Assembly (NCBI GenBank): GCA_003175865.1
Contig: PSRF01000140.1
Coordinates: 1-10,038, forward strand
Direction: 5' to 3'
DNA length: 10,038 nt
Origin: Blastocatellia bacterium
GTDB taxonomy: Bacteria > Acidobacteriota > Blastocatellia > Pyrinomonadales > Pyrinomonadaceae
Below are positions 1 to 7,600 of this stretch, one piece after another. The stretch's first letter is position 1. Each line of letters begins with the position of its first letter. The translations under genes were made by a program, and so were the position numbers. The notes below the pieces were generated by a model. It made no database searches. It was not told the origin of the DNA and worked only from the letters and a program-made list of their open reading frames with translations.

Positions 1-2090
1 TTCTCGTAATAGGAATACAGTCCCGCGTTTGAACTAATGATCGGGGACAAAGGATCGAGATTGTAGGCTTTCTCAATCTCTGACTTGGCACGATCAAACT
101 TACCCATCTGCATCAGGTACGATGCGTACCACTGGTGAGCTGTCGGATACTTCGAATTCAACTTCAGCGCTTGTTGAAAATCGCTCTCCGCACCAAGCCA
201 ATCCCAGTCGTATGCGAGTCGAACGAATGCGCGCGAGGTGTACGCCTCCGCAAGTGTTGGGTCGATGTCGACTGCTCGCTGAGCCGCAGCTTTTGCTTTC
301 GGCATTTCGTCAACTGGTTTTGCGACACCAATGTCACACAGCAAGGCGTATGAATCAGCTAGACCCGAAAACGCCAACGCATACGTCGGATCTTTTTCTT
401 CAGCCCGTTTAAAGAAATCGATGCCGTTTCGGAATCCCTGCTCGTTGCGTTTATTCCAGTAGTAGCGCCCTTTTAGATACAGTTGATATGCCTCGACATC
501 TTGCGTGTAACGCTTCGAAAGTTTTTCCTCGTCTTCACCCGTCAAACGCAATCGAAGGCTTTCCGAAATCTTCCGCGAAACCTCATCCTGGACGGTTAAG
601 AGATCCGCAAGTGACGTGTTGTACTCAGCTCCCCAAAGCTGTGACCCGTCGTCGACCTTGATCAACTCCGTCTTGATCAGCCAATGATCACCAAGTCTGA
701 CTAAGCGACCACTCAACACAGCCCCAACATTCAAACTACGCCCCGCGTCCTGTGCATCCAGGCCACTGGCTTTCAACCGGAAAGTCGCATTACGAGACAT
801 CACCTTCAAACGCGGCAGCTGCGACAGGCTGTTGATAATGCTCTCGGTAATGCCATCCGACAGGTAATCAGCACTCGGATCGTTTGTATCGTTGGCAAAA
901 GGAAGCACAGCTACTGAATTGATCGGTGGACGAGCGAAGTACTTCCATGCAAAGAGGCCGCCAATTGCCAGTAAAAGTAAAAGAGCGCCACCAAGGTAAA
1001 AAATCGAACGCTGACGGACTTTAGCTTGTTCAGAAACAGATGGATTAGTGACGCCAGTTAACGCCACTTCTGTTTCTAATCTCGAAGCTTCTTTGGTGCT
1101 CGATGGACTATCAGTGATTGTGGACGCGTAGTGAGACACACGTCGTTCACTGCTGGTCTCCAATGCATCTGAGTTTGAGCGATGCAACTCGTCGCGAAGT
1201 TGCTCCAGATCGAGTTTTAGATCAGTGATCGTTTGGTAGCGCTTGCTGCGATCTTTCGCGAGCGCTTTCGCCACGATTCTTTCGAGTTGTCGCGGTGTAT
1301 TTGAGACGTGAGTCAATAAAGGCGCAGGCTCATGGTCCAGAATTGAAACTCGCGTATGACTCTCCGTCCGTCCTTTGAAAGGTGGCTGACCAGCTACCAT
1401 TTCATAAATCACTACACCCAAGCTGAAAATATCAGAGCGTGCATCGACAACTAATCCTTCAGCCTGCTCAGGCGACATGTAACCAGTCGTTCCAATTATG
1501 GCGCCCGGATTTGTCTCTGAAATTGGAATTGTGACTGCGTCAGGATCCGTTGGCTCGTCGCGTTCGGTTAACTTCGCCAAACCAAAGTCCAGCACCTTCA
1601 CAATTCGATCGCGCACAAAGCGATCGGCACGCAGCATGATGTTTTCGGGTTTGATGTCCCGATGAACGATCCCAGCTGCGTGTGCAGCTTCCACCGCCAT
1701 GGCGACCTGAATACTAATTCCCAACGCTTCATCAAGCGTGACTGGCTCACGCCACATACAGTTGCGCAAGGTTTCACCCTCAATAAATTCAGTCGCGATG
1801 TAATAGCTATGCTCCGAATCGCCGATCTCAAAAATTGTGACGATGTTTGGATGGTTGAGTGCGAGTACGGCGCGCGCTTCTTGTTTGAATCGCCTGATGC
1901 GCCTGGCGTCCTGAGTCAGTTCCGGTGGCAAGACCTTTAATGCTACCTTGCGACCATGTAGTTTGGTGTCCTCAGCTAGGAACACCTCACCCATTCCACC
2001 TTTGCCTAACCTGCGCAGGATCCGATAGTGCGTAATACGTTCCGGCGCTGGGCCTGGGAGAGATTCCGAACTGTCTGGTTGGCGGGGCAT
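1..2090 (-). CDS. Transmembrane Ser/Thr protein kinase with TolB-N/FlgO-like domain and TPRs (C-terminus truncated by window edge)
   Basis: Hanks-type kinase that should phosphorylate protein Ser/Thr residues in the cytoplasm. The frame is open from ATG 2090 to base 1, giving 696 residues with no stop, so the 3' end lies outside. The kinase domain spans about residues 21-300. It has the glycine loop GKGGMG (30-34 region), catalytic K52, helix-C E71, loop HRDIKPEN (143-150), DFG (168-170) and SPE (206-208), so it should be active. A Ser/Thr-rich juxtamembrane stretch (about 303-355) precedes one membrane helix (about 363-385). Next comes a TolB-N/FlgO-like domain (about 392-516, starting SVAVLPF), then TPR-like helices from about 530 to the edge. 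By topology the C-terminal half should be outside the cytoplasm. It is transcribed divergently from the VWA pair. No clear Shine-Dalgarno precedes the ATG. The substrate is unknown. This architecture is common in Acidobacteriota. Confidence 0.93.
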   Translation of the reverse strand, partial: MPRQPDSSESLPGPAPERITHYRILRRLGKGGMGEVFLAEDTKLHGRKVALKVLPPELTQDARRIRRFKQEARAVLALNHPNIVTIFEIGDSEHSYYIATEFIEGETLRNCMWREPVTLDEALGISIQVAMAVEAAHAAGIVHRDIKPENIMLRADRFVRDRIVKVLDFGLAKLTERDEPTDPDAVTIPISETNPGAIIGTTGYMSPEQAEGLVVDARSDIFSLGVVIYEMVAGQPPFKGRTESHTRVSILDHEPAPLLTHVSNTPRQLERIVAKALAKDRSKRYQTITDLKLDLEQLRDELHRSNSDALETSSERRVSHYASTITDSPSSTKEASRLETEVALTGVTNPSVSEQAKVRQRSIFYLGGALLLLLAIGGLFAWKYFARPPINSVAVLPFANDTNDPSADYLSDGITESIINSLSQLPRLKVMSRNATFRLKASGLDAQDAGRSLNVGAVLSGRLVRLGDHWLIKTELIKVDDGSQLWGAEYNTSLADLLTVQDEVSRKISESLRLRLTGEDEEKLSKRYTQDVEAYQLYLKGRYYWNKRNEQGFRNGIDFFKRAEEKDPTYALAFSGLADSYALLCDIGVAKPVDEMPKAKAAAQRAVDIDPTLAEAYTSRAFVRLAYDWDWLGAESDFQQALKLNSKYPTAHQWYASYLMQMGKFDRAKSEIEKAYNLDPLSPIISSNAGLYSYYE

Positions 2091-2131
2091 CAAGTGTGAA
2101 ATGCTGCGCGACTTTGGGGGTTAGCGCACGG

Positions 2132-2137
2132 ATTGTA
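2132..2137 (-). promoter_or_regulatory. Possible -10 element for the Ser/Thr kinase gene
   Basis: The minus strand reads TACAAT here, a 5/6 match to the sigma70 -10 consensus. It would start transcription near 2125 and leave a leader of about 35 nt before ATG 2090. No good -35 hexamer lies at the usual distance, so this is a weak call made mainly on position. Confidence 0.3.
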
Positions 2138-2163
2138 ACACTGCGTGAAAATCAAAAACATAA

Positions 2164-2264
2164 AGAACCCGGAGCGGTAGCGACGGGCAGCTAATATTCA
2201 ATGCGGTAAGTTGTGCTTCAGTTGTTGTTGAGTGGTAGCTTCCCCTCGCTACCACTCCGGTTCT
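2164..2264. repeat. REP-like imperfect inverted repeat in the divergent intergenic region
   Basis: The outer arms 2164-2183 and 2246-2264 are reverse complements over about 19 bp, with one mismatch and one single-base bulge; both contain the core GGTAGCGA or its complement. Inside, a perfect 9-bp hairpin pairs AGTGGTAGC (2231-2239) with GCTACCACT (2248-2256) around an 8-nt loop. No long T-run follows, so it is not a typical intrinsic terminator. The nested layout resembles interspersed REP/REPIN elements, but copy number elsewhere in the genome cannot be seen. It sits between two divergent genes, so it may also affect their transcription. Confidence 0.6.
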
Positions 2265-2338
2265 GAAATAGGGCAACAGGTTAGCAGTCAAGGGCATCGA
2301 AAGGCCGTACCGTAGCAGACTCCTGACAGTACCTGAAC

Positions 2339-2344
2339 TATAAT
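2339..2344 (+). promoter_or_regulatory. -10 element TATAAT just upstream of the first VWA gene
   Basis: A perfect TATAAT ends 9 bases before ATG 2354. Transcription would be expected to begin at about 2351, leaving almost no leader. No convincing -35 hexamer is correctly spaced: CTGACA at 2323-2328 is only 10 nt away. No Shine-Dalgarno is visible before the ATG. Both points fit a leaderless transcript, but a chance match cannot be excluded. Confidence 0.4.
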
Positions 2345-2353
2345 CCTTGGCCT

Positions 2354-3364
2354 ATGTCATCCGCTTTTATCCGTTTTCAATTTAACTGCCTGGCAATTGT
2401 TTGTTCATTCAGCTGTCTGGTTGCAACTGCTAACGCACAGAAGCCAAAAGCATCCCCGAGCCCGACACCAACTGAGGACACTCAGGGACGCGTCGTAACC
2501 ACTGTTCGTCGTGTTCGTTTGCCGATCACTGTCACAGACAAGAAAGGCCAGTTTGTCCCAGGCTTGAGTCAGAATGACTTTTTGATCCTTGAAGACAGGG
2601 TGCCGCAGCAAATAGAAACTTTTTCAGACGATCTTTCACAAACGCTGCCGCTGTATGTCGCTGTATTGATGGACACGTCACCGTCAACCGCCGGCAAACT
2701 TAAGTTTCAACAAGAGTCTGCTATGAACTTTATCCAAACAGTCGTTCGTCCGCGCAAGGACCGCGTTCTGTTTGGTACATTCGATGATCAGATAACTCTT
2801 CTCCAGGACTTCACTGACAAACTCGATCTCCTGGACAAAGCAGTATACGGCGTCAAAAAGATGGGAAAACAAACCGCGCTGTACGATGCGGTGTGGCAGT
2901 TTTGTGATGAGAAGATGCGGTCAGTTCCGGGACGTCGTGTGTTACTAATCGTCAGTGATGGTGAAGACACCTACAGTCGCGCGAACCTGCGTGATGCCGT
3001 CGACATCGCTCAACGTACCGAGACTACGATTTTCTGTATCTCAACGAAGGCCGGATTTCTATCAACAGTGCCCGGCGTTGAAGCAGGACAAGTTTCAGAT
3101 AAAAAGGATCGTGATCTGCAAACACTGGCGGAGGAAACTGGCGGAGTTGCATTCTTCACTGGCGATATGTTGACGCTTGAGCGCTCGTTTACGCGAATCT
3201 CGAAGGAACTACGAGCGCAGTATTTAGTAACGTACAATCCAACAAACAAGAGTTACGACGGTAACTTCCGCAAGATTGACGTTAAATTGTCTGATGGTCA
3301 CGGAGATCTCAAAGTGCGAACGAAGCGCGGATACAAAGCAATTGCAGATAACGTAACTCCATAA
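2354..3364 (+). CDS. Exported VWFA-related acidobacterial-type protein, first of a pair
   Basis: 336-residue protein with a probable Sec signal peptide (residues 1-28, hydrophobic core about 9-25, predicted cut after ANA). A Pro/Ser-rich linker follows (about 30-42), then a short beta-rich domain with the pattern ITVTDKKG...FLILED (about 56-92) typical of the acidobacterial VWFA-related family. The VWA domain runs from about 100 to 290. Its metal site (MIDAS) is complete: DTSPS at 107-111, T174 and D202 in SDGED, so it should bind a divalent cation and a protein ligand outside the cytoplasm. The C-terminus has the family-typical QYLVTYNP segment (289-296). The start is supported by the signal peptide. 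The second VWA gene follows after 12 bp. The family's ligand and physiological role are not established. There is no lipobox and no C-terminal anchor. Confidence 0.93.
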   Translation: MSSAFIRFQFNCLAIVCSFSCLVATANAQKPKASPSPTPTEDTQGRVVTTVRRVRLPITVTDKKGQFVPGLSQNDFLILEDRVPQQIETFSDDLSQTLPLYVAVLMDTSPSTAGKLKFQQESAMNFIQTVVRPRKDRVLFGTFDDQITLLQDFTDKLDLLDKAVYGVKKMGKQTALYDAVWQFCDEKMRSVPGRRVLLIVSDGEDTYSRANLRDAVDIAQRTETTIFCISTKAGFLSTVPGVEAGQVSDKKDRDLQTLAEETGGVAFFTGDMLTLERSFTRISKELRAQYLVTYNPTNKSYDGNFRKIDVKLSDGHGDLKVRTKRGYKAIADNVTP

Positions 3365-3376
3365 GTAGAGAACCAG

Positions 3377-4519
3377 ATGTTTTACCGATACATTCGCCGT
3401 CCCCTGTTTTTGGTCTTGATCGCATTTGCGTTGTTAGTCGTAAGTATCGCTCCGCGTGCCCTCTTCGCTAAGGAGCAGAATCCAGCAGCCGCCGCATCAC
3501 TTCCCGAACCATCGCCAAGCCCAACGCCGCGTAACCGCGAAGAGTTACCACAGGACTCCGACGAAGTAGTCAAAGTTGAAACGAACCTCACTAATATCTT
3601 TTTCACTGCTGCTGACAAATACAAACGATTCGTCGGTGACTTAAAAGCTGAAGACATTCGTATCCTCGAAGACGGCAGACCACAGGAGATCTTCACCTTC
3701 CAAACAGATGTCGACTTGCCATTGTCGATCGCCATTCTGATCGACACGAGCGCTTCGGAAGAACGTACGTTGCCGGAGGAGAAAGCAGCCGCCCAAGTGT
3801 TTCTGGGGGAGGTTTTGCGTCAGTCAAAAGACGAGGCAGCCGTAGTTTCCTTCACGGGCGAGACGACACTTGAGCAGGGATTCACTGGCAGCACTGAACG
3901 TCTGCGAAGGGCTATCGATCGAGTTGAGTTCGTTCCTCCATCCGGTTACATCGGCGGCGGCGTTGTCGTAAACGGTACGCCCCCGATCTCTGGAACCAAC
4001 CAGAGTATTGCAGGATCAACTGCCATTTGGGACGCGATCTGGGCCACGTCCGAGGAGTTGATTTCAGAGTCTGCGGAACATTCGCGGCGTGCAATAATTC
4101 TGTTGACTGACGGTGATGACACGAGTAGTCAGATGAAAATGCATGACGCGATTGAGCGGGCTCAAAAGGCCGATGCCCTCATTTATGCGATCGGTATCGG
4201 CGACCGGTACAGTTTCAATATCAATGATGGCGCCCTGAGAAAGATCACAGAACAGACTGGAGGTCGGGCGTATTTTCCAAAGAACGAACGTGACCTGCGG
4301 GACGCGTTCGCCCAGATTCAACGCGACCTTCGCGAACAGTACCTGGTAGCCTATTCTCCCTCCAATAAAACCCGAGACGGCTCATACCGCCGTATCGAAA
4401 TCCAGATCGTTAATCCTGCACTCAAGCAACAGAACCTGAAGCTCAATTATCGCTCCGGGTATTTTGCCAAGAGTAACAATCCGGAACCGACCACTCGGAA
4501 GCGCTCCCAAGACAAATAA
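3377..4519 (+). CDS. Exported VWFA-related acidobacterial-type protein, second of a pair
   Basis: 380-residue paralogue of the upstream gene, starting 12 bp after its stop and so probably co-transcribed, perhaps translationally coupled. The N-terminus has basic residues (YRYIRR) and a hydrophobic core (about 10-25), with a likely cut after ALFA (residue 31). A Pro/Ser linker (about 43-52) and the beta-rich domain with RILEDG (95-100) follow. The VWA domain (about 116-320) has a complete MIDAS: DTSAS at 123-127, T215 and D245 in TDGDD. Unlike its neighbour it carries a Gly-rich insert (about 188-213) just before the MIDAS threonine. The C-terminal QYLVAYSP (321-328) aligns with QYLVTYNP of the first protein and shows common descent. 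It ends with a basic tail (about 373-380). It is probably secreted or periplasmic. Ligand unknown; the two proteins might form a heteromeric complex, which is inference. Confidence 0.93.
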   Translation: MFYRYIRRPLFLVLIAFALLVVSIAPRALFAKEQNPAAAASLPEPSPSPTPRNREELPQDSDEVVKVETNLTNIFFTAADKYKRFVGDLKAEDIRILEDGRPQEIFTFQTDVDLPLSIAILIDTSASEERTLPEEKAAAQVFLGEVLRQSKDEAAVVSFTGETTLEQGFTGSTERLRRAIDRVEFVPPSGYIGGGVVVNGTPPISGTNQSIAGSTAIWDAIWATSEELISESAEHSRRAIILLTDGDDTSSQMKMHDAIERAQKADALIYAIGIGDRYSFNINDGALRKITEQTGGRAYFPKNERDLRDAFAQIQRDLREQYLVAYSPSNKTRDGSYRRIEIQIVNPALKQQNLKLNYRSGYFAKSNNPEPTTRKRSQDK

Positions 4520-4551
4520 ACCTGCAGAAAACTCCCAAAATTCGCCCATTT

Positions 4552-4594
4552 AAGGCAGTGACAAACTTTTAACAACTTTGTTATACTGCCTTTT
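4552..4594 (+). terminator. Terminator-like hairpin after the VWA operon
   Basis: Perfect 8-bp arms, AAGGCAGT (4552-4559) and ACTGCCTT (4585-4592), can pair. An inner ACAAA/TTTGT pairing (4561-4565 with 4577-4581) extends the stem, and a TTTT run (4591-4594) follows. It lies 32 bp past the stop of the second VWA gene. The stem is not GC-rich and the T-run is short, so termination may be partial. It overlaps the candidate promoter of the next gene. Confidence 0.5.
4558..4587 (+). promoter_or_regulatory. Sigma70-like promoter for the hybrid histidine kinase
   Basis: A -35 box GTGACA (4558-4563, 5/6 match) and a -10 box TATACT (4582-4587, 5/6 match) are separated by 18 bp. The expected start is at about 4594, giving a leader of about 80 nt to ATG 4675. 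It is one of the best-formed promoters seen by eye in the window. Both boxes overlap the arms of the terminator-like inverted repeat. Confidence 0.5.
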
Positions 4595-4674
4595 GACTAG
4601 CCGCTTGCGCCGGTGAATTGGTACTCCCGTCTGTCGCTGGCCCCACGACCTTCCGTATCGTTACGAGCACACTG

Positions 4675-7600
4675 ATGAGCCCCAATTCTGATCGAGGCCG
4701 AGTCCTGATTGTCGATGATGATCGGAGGGTGCTCGATCTGCTAATCGACCTTCTCAACGAAGAAGGATACGAACTCCTATCTGCGGTTGATGGTGAAGAG
4801 GGCTTTGAACTTGCCAGCTCAAGTGAACCTGACCTGGTTATAAGCGATGTTGTGATGCCCGTCGTCGATGGACTCGAACTCTGCCGCCGCCTCAAAGAGG
4901 ACCCTCGCACTGCGAATGTACCAGTCCTTCTGATTAGCGGAACAAGACGATCGGATGATGATGACCTACAAGGTTTGTATGCCGGCGCCGACGACTACCT
5001 CGAATTGCCTTTCAGAAATGACGAGTTGCTGGTTAAGGTTGCCCGATTAGTCGAACGTCATCGCATCGAACGTCATTATCGTGAAATAGTCGAACAGGCT
5101 GCCGACATAATTTACACCCGCGACATGGACGGGTACATCACGAGTATGAACGCCTCTGGCGCGCGTTTCTTTGGACTCACTGCGCAACAGATGGTCGGAC
5201 TCCATCTTCGCGATCTGATCGGCGCTGAAAGTGCAGAGAGCGACGTCCTGCAAACGAAGCAGCACGAATCGTCGGAAGCGGTCCGTTCTACTTACACGTT
5301 AAACGACGCCAAGGGTGAACAACGTCATCTGGAAGGTGTGATAACGGTTCAGCGTGATCGTAATGGACGGGCACAGGCTGTTCGAGGAGTTGTGCGCGAC
5401 GTCACAGAACAGAAGCTCGCTCAGAAAGCATTGAAGGAAAGTGAAGAGCGGTACCGTCACCTAATCGAATCATCACCTGACGCGATCGTGGTCCACAGCG
5501 ATGGCAAATTCGATTACCTCAACCCTGCTGCAAAAAGATTGCTCGGGGCAACCAGCGAGGACCAACTTGTCGGCCAGTCAATCTTGACTGTGGTCCATCC
5601 TGACTATCACCAGCAGGTCAAAAATCGCGTAAGCCAGAGTATAAGCCTCGAAACACCGACAGCTCTGACCGAACAGAAATGCGTTCGACTCGATGGCGAA
5701 GAGATCGATGTGGAGGTAGCCGGCATACCGTTTGTGTCGGGTGGCAAAACAGCAGTGCAAGCAGTTTTCCGCGACGTGACTGAACGTCGTCGCGCTGAAG
5801 CGTCGATTCGAGAAAGCGAGGTGCGGTATCGAGAACTCTTCGAAAATGCAAACGACATCATTTATACGCATGACCTCGCCGGCAATTTCACTTCATTGAA
5901 CCGAACTGGCGAACGAATTACAGGTTACTCGCGCGAAGAAGCGCTTGCGATGAACGTAGCTGATGTCATCGCACCGGACTACTTTGCGCTTGCGCGCGAG
6001 ATGATGAAGCAAAAGGCAAATGAAAAGAGTTCTACCGTTTACGAACTCGACATCATCGCTAAGGATGGCCATCGAGTGCGTCTAGAAGTAAGCACGCGTC
6101 TGATTTATCGCGATGGTAAACCTGTAGGCATTCAGGGAATTGGCCGAGACCTCACGGAACGCAAGCACTCTGAACAAGCGCTACTCGAAACCCAGGCGTT
6201 CTTTAACAGTTTTATGGATAACAGTCCGGCCGTTGCGTTCATGAAAGACGCTGAGGGCCGTTATGTTTACGTCAACAAACCCTTTGAGCGGTTGTTTGGA
6301 AAACCACTTTCCTATCTGAGGGGCAGAACTAGTTTTGATTGGTTACCACATCCGCTTGCGGAAGAGACTCACAAGCACGATCTGGACGTATTGATGACTG
6401 GTATACCGCAGGAAGTCGTCGAAACGGTTCCACTGGAAGATGGCACACCACACCATTGGCTCGTTTTTAAGTTTCCAACGAGGGATTCCGCTGGCAACAA
6501 GTTCGTGGCGGGCGTTGGTGTCGACATTAGTGAACGACGTCGTGTTGAAGAAAAGTTAGCGCAACAGGCACAGCGCGAAGCGATGACTCATCGCATCTCG
6601 CAGGCGATTCGTTGCTCTCTCGATAGTCATGAAATCTATCAAACCGCCGTTAAGGAACTGGGTTCTTATTTGAATGTCGATCGTTGCTCGTTATTCATGA
6701 GGAACGATCGAGCGCAGTCCGCGACGAATGTTGCTGAATATCACGCAGATGGGGTGATTCCTGCGGCAAGTGATTTCGCGCTCAGTCATTTACAGGCATT
6801 GATCACTGCACTTGATCAAACGGGGGTACTCGCATTTCCTGACGCCGCTCACGATGAACGAATTACTGAGCTCTACACGAATATTCTTTCGAAAGCCAAT
6901 GTGCAGTCCATTATGTACGTCGCCATCAGAGTTGGTGACGATGTGCCCGCAGCGTTCGCATTATCTACAACCCGAACGATTCGCGATTGGAACGAAGCGG
7001 ACATCGAACTGGCAAAGGCCGTTGCGGATCAAACAGGCATAGCGATTCGTCAAGCCGAGCTCTATCAAAGGGCTGAGACGACGTCTATGCGGGAAGCACT
7101 CGTCAACCGGCTGACCATGGTGATTCGGGCATCGCTACGTATGCCCGAAGTACTAAGTACAGCAACGCGAGAACTAGGTCGTGCTCTAGAGACATCTCGA
7201 GTGCATTTGTGTCTCTATGACGCCAGCAGCTCCAGCTACTCGCTCCAGCATGAGTATCTCGCCGAAGGTTGCGCAAGCCTTCGGGATCTGAAAGTTACAT
7301 ATGACGATCCACTCGCCCGTCAACTGCTCTGCTCGACGCAGGCATTGATTATCGACGATGCACTTAACTATTCAGGAGAGACTGAGGAATTCACTGCTTA
7401 TGTGCGTGAGCACGCACTCCAACTCGGTTTGCGTTCACAGATTAACTACCCATTGATCGTCAAAGATGAGTTCCGCGGTGTGCTCTGCATACAACAGACT
7501 GATCGGATTCGTCACTGGACCGAAGATGAAGTTGCACTCGTGGAAGCATTGGCGGAGCGCCTCGCAATCGGCATGGCCCAGGCTGAGCTGTTTGAGATGG

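Noticed and set aside
122..412. Plus-strand open frames at 122-412 and 135-353
   Set aside because: They lie antisense to the TPR-coding part of the Ser/Thr kinase, resemble no known family, and have no promoter or ribosome site.
1662..1940. Plus-strand 92-residue frame
   Set aside because: Antisense to the kinase catalytic core, whose HRDIKPEN region is clearly coding on the other strand.
2231..2256. Perfect 9-bp hairpin as an intrinsic terminator
   Set aside because: No T-run follows on either strand and it sits between divergent genes, where no transcript needs to end.
4618..4674. In-frame TTG start extending the hybrid kinase by 19 residues
   Set aside because: TTG is a rare start, the only SD-like GGTGA is one base away, and the added residues fit no domain; ATG 4675 puts the receiver domain at the normal distance.
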